Source: Papilionanthe hookeriana x Papilionanthe teres (taxonomy: Eukaryota; Streptophyta; Magnoliopsida; Asparagales; Orchidaceae). Taken from it: 64,000 nucleotides of DNA. The notes under the pieces were generated by a model. It was not told the origin of the DNA. It made no database searches and saw nothing but the letters and a program-made list of their open reading frames with translations. The DNA is taken from the NCBI GenBank assembly GCA_022702705.1, contig CM040434.1, forward strand, positions 21,309,771 through 21,373,770, read 5' to 3'. Below are positions 12,496-23,994 of this stretch, in pieces; the stretch's first letter is position 1; the number at the start of each line of letters is the position of its first letter. The position numbers were made by a program, and so were the translations under genes.

Positions 12496-12743
12496 TAAGG
12501 GTCTGTTTGGGGCAGCTGCAGATTATTTATAATCTGCTGATAAGCAGATTATCCTGATAATCTGCAGATTATTTGGATAAGCTGGCTTGTTGTTTGGGGG
12601 AGCTTATTCAGAAAACCTTATTTGCAGCTGTTGCTGGATTAATGACCAAACTTCCCCTGAAAGTTGTTTACTGTTTGAGGGAGCTTATTCAGAACAGCTT
12701 ATTTGAAACAACAATGAAGACTCAAATCACTACGGACCCCTTA
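12496..12743. mobile_element. MITE-like element, about 248 bp (segment A copy)
   Basis: The ends are TAAGGGTCTGTT on the left and, in reverse complement, TAAGGGGTCCGT on the right. The interior contains AATCTGC/GCAGATT inverted stretches and two copies of a 'GGGAGCTTATTCAGAA' motif about 80 bp apart. This resembles non-autonomous plant DNA transposons with a TGTTTGG-type end. No target duplication could be fixed. The same element lies at 57,030-57,271, so it predates the A/B duplication. Confidence 0.5.
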
Positions 12744-13380
12744 AAAAAAATGAACATAGAGTCGCATGTATCAAAAGAAGGGAGGAATCACTCCCTGATA
12801 ATGGATGCTAAAGGATTCATTTCTTTGTTATCAACCATCTAAAATACAACCTAAGCCTACAATTTATGATAGCAATCGTAAAATCATGAACTTTCTAACC
12901 CTATCAAAATTAATAAGAGATGACATAATGATAATGCTACTCACATTTGATCCCTTCTCTTCTACGAGAGTGAGGTTGCTTCAATCCTTCAAGTTTTGAC
13001 GCTTTATTCTACTTGTCTATTTTAAGTGAGCCCATCCACTTTCTTTGTCATGGGTTTTCATTTTTTTTCTTTACTGGTCACCTAATGTAGTGAAGTATTT
13101 ATGAACAGTGCAATGGAAAGTCCATTTAAAATGTCAAAAATGAACTTGAACCTCCTCCAATTAAAGTGTCTTCAATGAAGATCGTCAATTGAAGGCTACT
13201 AAGAAAAGCAAACACCCAAACTATCTTTAGGAAAAATTATGCTACTACTAAGGCCTATTTCATATGGAGCTTCAACTACAAAAATCATATATTGAAAAAA
13301 ACAAAAATCAAAATATGCTCATTCAGAGTTTATAAAAATCCATCAAAGAGCATGATCGTTTTCGCTCACTGAAAAGTTTT

Positions 13381-13385
13381 GGTTG
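13381..13385. repeat. Left target-site duplication GGTTG of the solo LTR
   Basis: GGTTG occurs here and at 22,491-22,495. Segment B has a single GGTTG at the matching empty site (57,894-57,898). Confidence 0.9.
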
Positions 13386-13565
13386 TGATCACAGAAAAAT
13401 ACATTAAGAAATTCATATCTATTTTTGATGAAATTGCACTTTAAAGAAAGGTATTTTCTTTATTTTACTGCAGGAACGAAGATTTATAAGTGACGGAAGC
13501 AAAAAGCATGAAATTGAGCGAATTTGGATCAAAAAGGAAGAAATTCATGCAAAATGAATTAAGTT

Positions 13566-13717
13566 GCCGACGGCGAGATCGAGGCCGCCGACGGCGAGAT
13601 CATGAGGAGAATTTCTGAAGGAATTATAACTACCTCGCCGACAGCGAGCCCGAGCCCGCTGACAGCGAGATCGCGCAGTTTGAAGACCTTCTAGAAGCGC
13701 CGCTGACGGCGAGACAG
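13566..13717 (+). promoter_or_regulatory. Paired GC-rich repeats in the solo LTR U3
   Basis: GCCGACGGCGAGATC starts at 13,566 and 13,587 (21 bp apart). GCCGACAGCGAGCCC and GCTGACAGCGAGATC start at 13,637 and 13,658 (21 bp apart). A single GCTGACGGCGAGACAG starts at 13,702. They sit upstream of the TATA-like box in otherwise AT-rich DNA. Confidence 0.7.
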
Positions 13718-14496
13718 TTCAAAATGCATATACATTGAACCTGGACGCTTTTTGAAGAGGTGTTTAAGCATCCCTTGGACCTTTGCCTACCTCTATAAAT
13801 AGAGGACGAATTTTAGTCTTTTGTGTGTCATTTTTGTGTGTCTTTTGGGTGTCATTTGTGTGTGTCTCTGGAGTCTTAAGTGTGTCTATTTAGAGAGTCT
13901 TAGTGAATCTTTAGTGAGTTAGAAGTGTGTTGTACTAGAAGGAAAAGTCAAAGGAACTTTAAGGAGTCTGCTTGGGGAGGAAATTAAGACAAGTATCTTT
14001 GTTTATTGTTGTTAACTTTAAATGGAATCCATGCTTTGTTTTATTCCCATGCATTCTGAGTAGTTTTCTTAGTCTTTCTCCTTGTTTATGAAAATTATGC
14101 GAATTGATGAAATTAAATAGAAGTACCTAATATATTAAAATAAATTATGATAATTTTTACTTAAAACTTAATTTACTTTCAATCTGGCCAATTGATTTGT
14201 TAAAATATGTTGAAGTATCAACTATAGTAAAAATTACATCCAATATTCAGGGAAGTCAAAAGCCTTGGAAGGAGGGTGCAAATAAATAGGGAAATATTAT
14301 TTATCGGACGTAGAATTGGACATTTTAGTGTGACGGACTAAAATATTCAATTTGGTCCTATTGTTTGAGAGCTGAAGTGTAGATGTTAGCCCTCGGGTGA
14401 GGGGAACGTGGGAGCTACGAAGTGGCGACCGATATCCTCCCGACTCTAGCCGCAGATTCAGTAATCAAACATAGGATTAGTCAATGTTCTTTGCAC

Positions 14497-14501
14497 CTGG
14501 A
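14497..14501. repeat. Left target-site duplication CTGGA of insert C2
   Basis: CTGGA is repeated at 21,925-21,929. The LTR at 33,621-35,476 reads uninterrupted GCACCTGGACCAAAAGGG (reverse strand) at the matching place, which confirms the join. Confidence 0.9.
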
Positions 14502-15621
14502 TGTCGGCATTATTTTTAGGTTATGTGTTGTATTTTGAAAAGGGGTCGCCTACAGAAGTTGTCGGCGAATTTTTTTAATTTAATTTAAATAAATAATTTG
14601 AAAAGTAGTATTTTATTTTAAAAATAATTTTAAATTTGAAAGTTTTAAGATATGAAATCAAACTGATCTCACATCCCGAATAGTTTATATAAACGAGCAC
14701 CGCATCACAAACCGTGTATCTATCCCTAAGGATAGACACACTCGCTTGATGGTGGGGCTCGGTTAAATAAACTAGAAGATTTGTGACATCCGTTTGGTCC
14801 GCGAACCGATTTTATAAGCCGACAAATTCCCTGCCTAATATGAAAACATTAAACAGGGTTTATATTACTCGGGTTCTTTAAAATTCCCTATAAGGGCAAG
14901 CCCCTATAGTTAATTACATCTTAAGTGACGGGAATCACCTAAGAAAACTCTCGATAATAATCAATAATTCTGCTCTCAAGAATTTCAAAGTTTAAGTTTT
15001 CAAAGGATTGAATTTTTGAATCTCGATAGAGAATGGATCAAGTTTGGAACATTTTATTTTGGGAGTTCAAAGGAAGAAAAGTAGGAGAAATTACGGATTC
15101 GAAGCGAACTTCGGTAATCTCCCGACTATCCTATTGTTTGGCTTGGATTTAGGAAAGTCCTAATGTTTATTTAATGTTTTAATCTTACCAATTTTAATTA
15201 ATTAGGGCTTATATTCGTATGATAAAATCATACAAATAGCCTCGAAGATGTGAGGGTTTATATCGTATCGGACGACTACCTCGGAATCCTAAGACTGGTT
15301 AGGGCTTAATCTACATTATATGATCATGCAAATGCCTAACGAAGAGTTGAGGATTTATGTTGCACTAGTGCAAACTACCTCGAAGTCCTATGGCTTTGTT
15401 GTTTAATTCTAAGAAAGTTTTCGTTGAAGTAGGTTCAAGTTTTCGTCGACGACGATGGCCGTGCTGCCCACCATGCACCTAGCTCCTTGTTGTTGCGGAG
15501 GTTTAGTTTTAGAAATCATAAATCGGGGGATGAGAAAAGTGTTTTGGTTTAGAGAAGTCTTAATTTCCAAGTGTTTTTTGTGTTTTAATTAAAACAAATC
15601 TTAAAGTTGATTATAACAACA

Positions 15622-15653
15622 CCGGTTAAGATCCCACGGTTCCATCCTTCCGG
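15622..15653. other. Conserved 30-bp block in C2
   Basis: CCGGTTAAGATCCCACGG then TTCCATCCTTCCGG is shared with C1 and C3. Confidence 0.5.
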
Positions 15654-16589
15654 CATCATTATTTTTATCGGATTCACTTAGTCCGGATGAATTTGCTAAA
15701 CTCAACTGAATGAGTTCCACACTTTCATTTAGACCGTGGGAAATCCCGTTAGCAACACGTAGGTTACATCATCCGAGGTATTCCCGATCATCCAACAGGA
15801 CGTTTTAATTTAGTTGTAATTGTAGTTTTGTGTTCTGTTTGTGATTAAATTTTGAGTTGTCTTATATTTTGTAATGTTGTGGAGGTGAATTTTATCTTGT
15901 AGTGTCTTTTAATTTAGTTATGGGTTTCGGTTTTGGTTTCGTCCTAAAGGTGTAGGTTTTCATGCAAGCTGTTGTTTATCATGCAAGAAAAATAAGTGCG
16001 ATGCGATTAAATAAATTATCGTAAAGTAAATCGCAATAAAATAAAAGCGTACTCGGAGGGTCTTCCCGTCATCCCAAGCTGCACTTAAAACACAGTTAGA
16101 ATATTTAAGCAAGTTCCTAGGTAAAGCTAAGGTAAGGGTTAAGGTTTTCTACCAAATTCCTAATCCTATAGCTAGTCATTTCCTATGACGTCTAGGTTCC
16201 TTGTGTTTTTAGTTTGAAAACGATTTTCTTCATCAAAGAACAATTAAGTTCGGTTGTTCTTATAAACATCCTATCATATCGAGGAAGTGCTTAAGAAGAA
16301 TCTTAAACATCTTTTCAATATTTCTAGGATTGTTTTAAGTCCAAGAGAATCTAATTATGCAAATGAATCGATCGTCCGAGGTTTTCAAGTTTTGTTAATC
16401 TGCTCAGTGAACTAGGATATTTGAATGTCCTATAAGTGAAGTAACATTTCACTTGATACTCCATTTAGGAGTTATGATAATTAAAGTTTTTAAGGGCAAA
16501 ATGATATTTAATGATTTGTGATTCAAATTTAAGTTCAAATTAATGATTTAAGTTTGGAATAGTGTTCGAGTTATCTTAGATTTATTTTT

Positions 16590-16960
16590 GAATTCTTCAT
16601 GTCTTTATATTTAATTTAATTTAATTTGATTTAACTTAATTTAATGTAATGTGGTTTAATTTAATTTAATCTAACTTAAGTTAATTTAATGTAATATGAT
16701 TTAGTTTAATTTAACTTAATTTAATTTAATTTAATTTAATTTGATTTGATGTTACATTGAATTAATTTGATTTAATTTAATTAAATTTTTTTTTATTTAA
16801 TTTGATTTAATTTAATTTAATTTTAATTTAATTTATTTAATTTAATTTTTAATTTAATTTAATTTTTTAATTTAATTTTTAATTTGATTTAATTTGATTT
16901 AATTTAATTTTTAATTTAATTTAATTTTATTCATTTTAATTTTAATTAAAATTTTAAAAG
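16590..16960. repeat. TTTAA/TTGAT-rich low-complexity tract in C2
   Basis: This is a long run of AATTTAATTTAATTTGATTT-type pentamer repeats. C3 has a longer, independently evolved AT-rich tract in the comparable internal position (45,780-46,700). Confidence 0.8.
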
Positions 16961-19122
16961 AGTTCAATAATTTAATTTTAGTTTAATGATTAAGTCTTTT
17001 AATATTTTGAATTTGAATTATCATTTTGATTAGGAATTAAACACTAATGAAATGATTAATTTAGGGATTTTTTTAAATTAAAGAATAAATCTCTTCCTAA
17101 TAATATCCCTATTTTAATAATTCCAATTTTATTATTCTTCCAAATTTAATCAATTATTTAATTAAAGTTTAATCATTTTAAATTGCTTAATGGGTTTCTA
17201 CCCTTCAATTATTAAATTTCAATCATCCAAATCAGGTTAGGATCAAATATTTTACTTGTTAATTTTTTTATTAAACCTAAAGTTTTAATTAAGGATTAAA
17301 ATTTTAATTACCATTTTGCCCCTTAAACTTAATAATTTCATAACTCACTAAGTTGAACTCAAATGAACTTGAAATTTTTATGTGACTTCACTCATATGTC
17401 AATAAAGACGTTAGAGGAGAAAATGTGATTTTTTTTTGTATTTAATTTATTTATATAATTATTTTTGGTAGAAAATAGAGATTTCCAAGGAAAATTTAAT
17501 AACATGACCAAGGAAAAGTTTCTGTCCTTAAAAAAATTATGGGACATTCCTAATGACCAGAGGACCACTTGGACCAAATTTTGTGATTTTTTGAATTATA
17601 TTTTATTTATTAGAATTATTTTAAGTTTTGGAGTATTAATTAATTTAAAAATAAAATAAATTTTGAAAAATGAATTTTATGTTTTTCAAAAATCTCTCTG
17701 ATATCAAGGAAATCAGAGAAGCAAATTTTGCAATTTTCTGATTTTTCTTTGATTTATTATAATTATTTTAGTGAAAATACTAGAAAATACATTTTTTTTA
17801 ATTTTAAAATTACCCTAGAGCTTTAAAAATTAATATCTCACCAAATAGGCCTGAGAAAAATATGGGGTTTGTTCCTAAGTGATTAAAATTCAAAATGTGA
17901 CATTTTGGTGAATTTTATTATTTTTGTGATTTTTATTATTTTTTAATTATTAAGAATATTAAAATAATATTAAAAATCAACTTTTTTAGAAAATTGAAAT
18001 TTTAATTTTCTTAAATTCCCCTGATATCAGAGAGGCTCCAAAACCAATTTGGTGAATTTTTGAAAGATATTTTGAAAGTTATGGATTTTTAAAGTTTAAA
18101 ATGACTAAGTGGCTTAATCAACCCAACTAGTAGGGCTAACCAAGTCCAATTGACCTCAAACTTTTATGGTGGGTTCCTCCGATCCTAAAGGTCAGTGGAG
18201 AATTGATTTCAAGTCAATTTGATCTATGGTTAACTCCAATTAATTAAAGTCCAATTTTGGGTATTTAAGCCAATTAGGGTTATTTTGAGTGAACTAACTC
18301 AAGTCGTATTTTTCCTAGGGTTCTCTGGTCATAAGGAACATCACCAAATTTTCTTAGAATTTATTTCACAACATGCTAATTTTTGGAATTAAAATACTCA
18401 AAACAGCAACATGCATTTGAAAAATAAATAACTTTTCACAGAGGTGGCCTCGACCTTGGAAAATTCGGGGAATGTTCCCAAGTTCGGAGGCTTCAAAAGC
18501 CCTATGGTCTCATGCCATGGTGAATTGTATGAATGCATGGAGAATTAAAACAATGCAGGGAGTAAATAATTAATTAAAAATAAAATACTGGACAAAATTA
18601 ATTAATTTCTTTTCCACATTATTCTCCTCCGTTCATCGAGCAAGAAGGTATTTTTATTTTATTTTTGTGATTTTTCTACACAAAGATATGAATTTTCCAA
18701 GTTTAGGGAATTAAATAAATCAGAAAATACCCTATTTTTCTATTTATCCGAGTCGGCGCCGCGTCAACCTTAGCCTCTCCGAAGCGGTACGTGTCGCGCT
18801 GTGATTGGGCGCCGCCATCTGAGTCAGCCGTCCCGGGACCCGCGGTTCACGTAACATTCCCTGGTCCGGCGCAATCTGAACCGTCCGCTCGATACACGTG
18901 CGATCCAACGGCTCCTGGTCATCGTTTACGACTGGTGTGCACCCATGACCGTCAACCTTCTAACCCTAATTTCTCACTCGATTCTCAATGGATTTTCGTG
19001 TTCTTATACTCTATGGATTCGTCTTGAAGAGACGAACACATCCATATGGTAAACATGCATTTAAATTGACTCAAATTAAAATGAGAATCTCTGGAAGCTC
19101 GGGAAGAAGAGGGTGTCCATAC

Positions 19123-19560
19123 CTTTGCTCAGAGAAGTGAAGCTTCGATCTGAGAGTTGTTGTACCTTCGATTGGATCCTAGTAAGCTCCGGATGAAGTC
19201 TCCCGGTCGCAGTGAATCGTGCTAGGTTGGACTTCGACCACAGCCGATCACAAAGCTTGGAGGCTGGAGCAACTGGGTGGCCTAGAGATGGGGCTTTCAG
19301 TGGGGAACTTCTCCTCTTGGTCCAGTGAAGGTGTAGGACCAATCAATTTGGGAATTGGCTCACTGTGAAGAAGTGTCCTGGTTTTTGGGCTAAAGTTTGA
19401 GCTCAAAATTGGGCTCACTGGAGGGAATTGCGGCTGGAATTCAGTGGGGATCAGGTGCTCTATGTGTGGAGAGTGATCTGGAGTGATTTTGGCAGAGTTT
19501 CCTTAAGGCTTGGTTCATCACCTCCTTTGGCCGAGAGGGTGAGGGGTTTAAATAGGCATG
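19123..19560 (-). promoter_or_regulatory. Candidate minus-strand promoter and leader with splice donor in C2
   Basis: On the minus strand, TATTTAAA (19,547-19,554) within GCCTATTTAAACCCC looks like a TATA box. About 420 bp downstream, GAGCAAAG|GTATGG (junction at 19,122/19,123) is a good 5' splice site. C3 has a comparable context on the minus strand at about 47,840-47,850 (AAGGCAAG|GTAACATC). This suggests that C elements are transcribed from the minus strand with a long intron in the leader. It is inference from motifs only. Confidence 0.35.
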
Positions 19561-21899
19561 GCTGGAGGCTCTCCCAGGGGGTGTTGAGGGCTGGGATCAG
19601 CTGCTCTGGTGAGGAGAAGAACAGCTGCAATGGCCATTTGGAGTGAGGCAGCTCAGCAAGGTGGAATTCCAAAATTTGGCTCCTCCCAAGGTTTCGGGCA
19701 TGGTGTTTTCCGGCGACTGGGTGGCCGGCCGGCCAAGTCGAGTCACCCTCAAGCTCGAGTGGGTCGTGGTGGAGGCTTGTGCGATCAATCGAGGTTTGAC
19801 ATGTGTAAAGGGGTTTGATTTAAATGGAATGGGAGAAGGCTCACTTTGGCTTGGTTTGGGTCAACCCACCATTTTGGGCTTGGTGCACCCTTCCAAGCTC
19901 TGATTTTGAGTCGAGGGAATCATTTAGGTCGGCTTAGAAGGAGTGGTGAAGTCTCCATCCATGATGAGGTGGCTAAACATGGTTTAGTGTGTGACATGAT
20001 TAGGGTAAAAAGGGTTAAAGGAGGTTTAAGAAAGAACCCCTCTTCTTGCCATAAATGGACTAATGACAAGTCAAAGCCCTCATGGCTTCATGTGGCTTGA
20101 GAATGGCTTGTTCATGGCTCCATTTGGCTTGGGAAAAGGTTGATTTGTTTCATGAAAAGGGTTTTAGAAATATTTGACATTTAGGGGGTAATTTGACATG
20201 TGGCTTGATTTGGAATGGTTTAATTGATGATTTTGAAACTTAGGGGTGATTTTGATCAAATGGATGATGAGGGGAAGTGTTATGTGGGCTTTAGGATGAT
20301 TTGGGCTTTTGAATTTTGAAGGAAATGGGCTTTTAAGAAGGTTTAAGGGAAGTGGGCTTTTAAGTTTAAGGATGTGTTCATGGATGGGAATTTTTGTAAA
20401 AGTTTGGGCCAAATAGTTGTTGGTTTTGGTTTAGGGATGTTTCATGAATAATTTGAAATAGATTTAAGGTGGTTTGGGTTTGAATTGGGTTGAATTTGGG
20501 TTTATTTGGTAAATGGGCCAATGTAGGTCAAATTGGGCTAACTTGGGCCAATGTTGGGCTAGGGTTGAAATTGATGTAAAATAAATGTTGAGAAATGTTT
20601 ATGGGAGTGTTTCAAAGAGGTTTTGGCTTTGGTTGGGTTTTGATTTTGAGGTTTGGGCCTATTTGGGTTAGGTTTGGGTTTAGGTCAAAATTGGGCTTTT
20701 TGATTTTGGGTTGAATTTGAGTGGGGTTTGGGCCAAAATCTTGGGCAAATCATGTTAGTTTTTTGTTTATGGGGATGTTAAGGAAGGCTTAGAAAAGATT
20801 TGGGGTTAATTGGAGTTGAATTGGGTGAGTTTGGGCTAGGTTTGGGTCATAGGTCCAAATTGGGCTTTAAGGCCAAAAGTGAAATTGGATCCCAATGCCA
20901 ATCAAATTAGGCTTGAATTTGGTCTAAATTGGTGTTGGGGATATTTAATTGAAGTTTAGAATTGAATTGGACCAGAATTTGGGTCAATTGGGTAGGTTAG
21001 GTTTGACATTGGGTTTACTTTGGGTTAAAATGGGTCAAATTGGGGGTTTTGATAAAAGTGGGGTAAATTGGCAAAATTGGCCCATGGTGTAGTTGATCAA
21101 AATGAAATTGGGAATATTTGGGATTTTCTGGAATTTTCTGGGAATTTTCTGAATTTTTGGATTTTTTGGCTAAGAGGGGTATTTTGGGTATTTGGAGGGT
21201 ATTGGGAGGTATTTTTGGAATTTTTGGTATTTTGGTTATGGATGATCAATTTGAGTGATGAGGAAATGTTTGGGAATGATTTTGGAGAATTTTGGGTAAT
21301 TTAGGTGATTTTGGAAATTTTGGGTAGTTTCGAGGGCATTTGGTAGGTTAGTCGGGTGTAGGGTCCTGGGGTCAAAAATTGAAAATTTGGAAAATTGAAG
21401 ATTGGGTGAATATAAGTGGAATAAAATCATTTTGGTTGAGCCATGAAGCCACATCAAGCCCATATGAGCCATGAAGGGACTCATTTGAGGCATTCACTAT
21501 GTTGTTCCTAACCCTCTTAGCCAAGGGCTTAGGGGTTAAGGACCATCCATGTGAACCACTTACATGAGTCAGGAGGTCAAGTTAGGTATAGGTGTGGTTT
21601 TAGGAGGTGTATGGAAGTGTAGTGTATGAGTGTAGTGTGTGTGTAAGTCAGCCCCTCACCGTACTAGGCCACCTGTGGCAATCCTAAGGCCAAAGAGTCC
21701 TATAGGAACTCATCCTTTAAACTTCCACACTTGATTTCAACCCTCTCGGTGATTAGGGGTCTACAATCAAGTTTGTGGAGTTTGCAGGGAGTTAAGAAGT
21801 GGTTTGAATTTCTAGGTGGTGGAACCCAATTCTAGTCCTCTAAGATAGTCAAAGGAAAAGCCTAAGGCTAGATCCTAAGTACTAAAGAGAAGAAGAGAA

Positions 21900-21924
21900 G
21901 ACCTCATCAAAAATGAGGTCAACA
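21900..21924. other. Terminal hairpin of C2
   Basis: GACCTCA (21,900-21,906), a 7-nt loop, TGAGGTC (21,914-21,920), then AACA at the element end. The equivalent in C3 is at 49,818-49,843, and a variant with a compensatory pair is at 9321-9344 in C1. Confidence 0.75.
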
Positions 21925-22035
21925 CTGGACCAAAGGGTAAAGAATAGGAATGCTCCTATTTGTCACAATACAATCCAAAAATTCTATTTAGATTAATCAT
22001 TCACTTAATTTTCTAAAAACAAGGAGAATGATACT

Positions 22036-22251
22036 TTTTCTGAATTATTTAAATCAACTTTATTTCAAGCATTAGTTTACTTAGTTTGCTGTAGTTACTT
22101 AAAATTTCCGATTACTATTTTAGTAAGTAATTCCTTTAAATTTTTTTCTGAATTATTTAAATCAACTTTATTTCAAGCATTAGTTTACTTAGTTTGCTGT
22201 AGTTACTTAAAATTTCCGATTACTATTTTAGTAAGTAATTCCTTTAAATTT
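22036..22251. repeat. 108-bp tandem duplication in the solo LTR
   Basis: Two near-identical units (22,036-22,143 and 22,144-22,251) contain TCTGAATTATTTAAATC ... TTAGTAAGTAATTCC. Other LTRs of this family have a single unit. Confidence 0.9.
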
Positions 22252-22379
22252 TAGCTGATACAAATCTGTTAAAAACTTCCCTATGGGATCGATAACCGAG
22301 GACTCCACTAGAGCCCTGTATTACTTGATACGATACGTATACTTGCGTAGAATACACATTAAACATTCCATCATAAAAT

Positions 22380-22382
<3 letters not shown>

Positions 22383-22423
<41 letters not shown>
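22383..22423. repeat. (TA)n microsatellite
   Basis: An uninterrupted AT dinucleotide run close to the LTR's right end. Confidence 0.95.
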
Positions 22424-22426
<3 letters not shown>

Positions 22427-22441
22427 GCGGGATCAAGTTTT

Positions 22442-22459
22442 TGGTGCCGTTACTAATAA
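22442..22459 (+). promoter_or_regulatory. Degenerate primer-site-like sequence inside U5
   Basis: TGGTGCCGTTACTAATAA resembles the tRNA-Asp primer site TGGCGCCGTTGCCGGGGA and is preceded by ATCAAGTTTT, as the real site is. It lies inside the LTR, 31 bp before its end, and so cannot be the working primer site. A similar decoy lies inside the 33,621-35,476 LTR. Confidence 0.5.
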
Positions 22460-22490
22460 CATAATTTGCAAACATATAAAAAGTGGGTCA

Positions 22491-22495
22491 GGTTG
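22491..22495. repeat. Right target-site duplication GGTTG
   Basis: Partner of 13,381-13,385. Confidence 0.9.
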
Positions 22496-22876
22496 CTAAG
22501 AGGAATCGACCTTTCTATATTTACCAAAGAATCATAGAACTAAATTGATTATTAAAGAAGAAAAGGGGACGATGAGGTGCCCTAGTCCATCTGACATGCC
22601 CTTAATCTTAACTTCCAGAGCAACATGTCAAGGATGAGCTAACTTCACCACGGATCTAATGTAATAACACTTCTCCGGAATACAGAAGAACTATATCATA
22701 CTCAGACAAGAACATAATGTGCATTCGGGGTAGATTATGTTTTCTTTAAAAAGAAGAAACTTTAGAAAATGGAAAATGTCATTGTATTAACTTCAGGCAA
22801 TCGTCAAAAGCCATCAGCAATCTAAGAAGCAAATCCAAAGTTAGGAAAGATGATAAACAGAAACACCGAGACTTAC

Positions 22877-23135
22877 CGACAACGTCCTGACCATCATAAA
22901 CGCCGCGATGAAGGGTATCGAATGTGCCGCGAGCTATGAGACCCTCAATGAGGTGCTTAGCCGGATCGATCTCACATTCCTCTCTCTGCCTCCTTTTCAC
23001 ATCTTCTTCCCCTTTCATCTTCTTCTCCATATTCAATGCCCTGCTCATATGCCTTTCCAATTGCTCGTCAAGGCTCTACAGATCAATCTGATCCGCACGG
23101 ACAAACCCTCCTCCTCCATCACCCCCTTCCTTCAT
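22877..23135 (-). pseudogene. Raf-like protein kinase, first exon, degenerate (segment A)
   Basis: This is the paralogue of 58,280-58,538. The ATG (23,133-23,135) opens an acidic/glycine-rich start, then VRADQIDL; a TAG then replaces the arginine codon seen in segment B. Further on come LDEQLERHMSRALNMEKK, an Arg/Glu-rich stretch, and the start of the kinase domain LIEGLIARGTFDTLHRG. The glycine loop has GTFDT instead of GTFGT. The exon ends at VYDGQDVV with a GTAAGT donor (22,871-22,876 on the plus strand as ACTTAC). The family is plant group C Raf-like kinases, which phosphorylate Ser/Thr in the cytosol. No later kinase exons were found, so this is a gene fragment with a nonsense mutation. 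Confidence 0.8.
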
Positions 23136-23262
23136 CTCCCACCAAATCCTCTGTGTAGACGATGATCTGCTTCTCTAACTGGGTCTATGAATTGGAATCA
23201 ACGTTTTGGAATGCAGCACGCTTCGAGTTCTTCCTGCTTGCCTCACGTGGTGTCGCCTCTTA

Positions 23263-23476
23263 GGTTCCCGATCGCGCGGGAGAGAAGAAGGGCACGAGAG
23301 GGATTTTTCGCGGAACGCAATTCATCGAAGCGGGACGCGGGGTCGATCCCGCGGCCCGCTTCTCTTAAGAAATTAAGAACAGCTTTTTCAGCCCGCGCTC
23401 CCAACGCTCCGAACCAAACACCTATGGCGTGTTTTCATAACGCCGGACGTAGCAATAAGCTGCGCTAAACGAACCC
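23263..23476. mobile_element. 214-bp GC-rich MITE-like insertion, absent from segment B
   Basis: Segment B reads straight through (GTGTCGCCTCTTAATAAGAG, about 58,653-58,672). Segment A has 214 extra bases between CCTCTTA and TAAATAAG, starting GGTTCCCG and ending CGAACCC, so the ends are short inverted repeats. Composition is strongly GC-rich (GCGGGACGCGGGGTCGATCC) unlike its surroundings. A target duplication of TTA/TAA type would suit a PIF/Harbinger-type MITE but is not exact. Confidence 0.6.
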
Positions 23477-23994
23477 TAAATAAGAGAGAAAAAGGAAAAA
23501 AAAGAAAAGTGAACGTGACAACTAATTATCCTCAACAACCTGATTGAAGAGAAAAATCTTATGAACTATTAAAATAGCAATGAACTAATAACGACAGGAA
23601 TTTCAGCTGTAAATTTTGTACGCTGGAAATTAAATTTATTTCATCTTATTAATTTCCTCCAATCCAAACAAACTCATAAAAAAAATCCTTTTAAATAAAA
23701 TCTTATAAATATGTCCTGTAATTAGCCATTTTAAATGTTGAAACTTAATTTTTTTGGAATATAAATATGAAATCCTTGAGAATATTCATCAACACAAGTC
23801 TCATTATAGGAATAGAAATGATGAACTCGTTACAATGTACATCAAACTATACTTCAAGACAAAAGAATTCCTATTGATTTAAAGAACTGAATCAAATCAC
23901 AAAGCAACCAATGATTAAAACTTTCCTTTGCAGGATTCCTGGAGAGAAGAGAAAGAAATGAAGCTCCTTTTGAACTTTTCGTTTTCATGTAGGA

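Larger units (their letters stand above)
9704..13385. other. Segment A, left part: duplicated low-copy DNA
   Basis: From 9986 onward this stretch is collinear with 54,536-57,898 at very high identity, with a few small indels (for example around 13,085 versus 57,617). It holds a 379-bp direct repeat and a MITE but no convincing gene. The small ORFs here occur in both copies but look like chance readings. It ends at the GGTTG target site of the solo LTR. Confidence 0.75.
13386..14501 (+). repeat. Solo LTR of an Athila-like element, left part
   Basis: It begins TGATCACAG, and CTATTTTTGATGAAATTGCACTT matches the E0 LTR. At 13,566-13,717 are GC-rich repeats of the type GCCGACGGCGAGATC. TATAAATA at 13,794-13,801 is a likely core promoter. 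The block near 14,281-14,480 (GTAGAATTGGACATTTTAG, CCTCCCGACTC, GTCAATGTTCTTTGCACC) is shared with the other LTRs. The insert C2 splits it at 14,502; the LTR resumes at 21,925. The two parts sum to about 1.68 kb. Confidence 0.85.
14502..21924. mobile_element. Insert C2: 7.4 kb coding-free LTR-like unit
   Basis: It starts TGTCGGCAT and ends GAGGTCAACA, with perfect 5-bp CTGGA duplications. It is nested in a solo LTR, which is nested in segment A. No gag, protease, RT or integrase motif was found in any frame, and no second internal copy of the ends is visible, so a very long solo LTR is likelier than a complete element with two LTRs. Order of contents: conserved 5' block (to about 16,500), TTTAA-rich tract, AT-rich DNA, a GC-rich gene-like stretch (18,740-19,850), a long G/T-rich stretch, and a conserved 3' block. 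C3 (43,154-49,843) is its closest relative here. The true transcriptional direction may be the minus strand (see the TATA and splice-donor features). Confidence 0.8.
21925..22490 (+). repeat. Solo LTR of an Athila-like element, right part
   Basis: The LTR resumes with CTGGACCAAAGGGTAAAG. It holds a 108-bp tandem duplication, the conserved block GGATCGATAACCGAGGAC and TCCACTAGAGCCCTG, a TA microsatellite and a primer-site look-alike. It ends AAAAAGTGGGTCA at 22,490, directly before GGTTG. The LTR at 33,621-35,476 ends AAAAAGTGGTATCA, confirming this as the true LTR end. Confidence 0.85.

Noticed and set aside
12573..12842. 89-codon ORF with repeated CLGELIQNSLF motif, also at 57,101-57,370
   Set aside because: It arises from duplicated motifs in a MITE; the protein repeat mirrors the DNA repeat and continues into non-coding flank.
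18791..20100. Many overlapping ORFs on both strands in the GC-rich part of C2
   Set aside because: Higher GC reduces stop codons; none shows a domain or agrees with C3, and the region reads better as promoter and leader DNA.
14502..21924. C2 as a complete two-LTR element
   Set aside because: No second copy of the TGTCGGCAT start or the GAGGTCAACA end occurs inside, and there is no primer site or polypurine tract pair.
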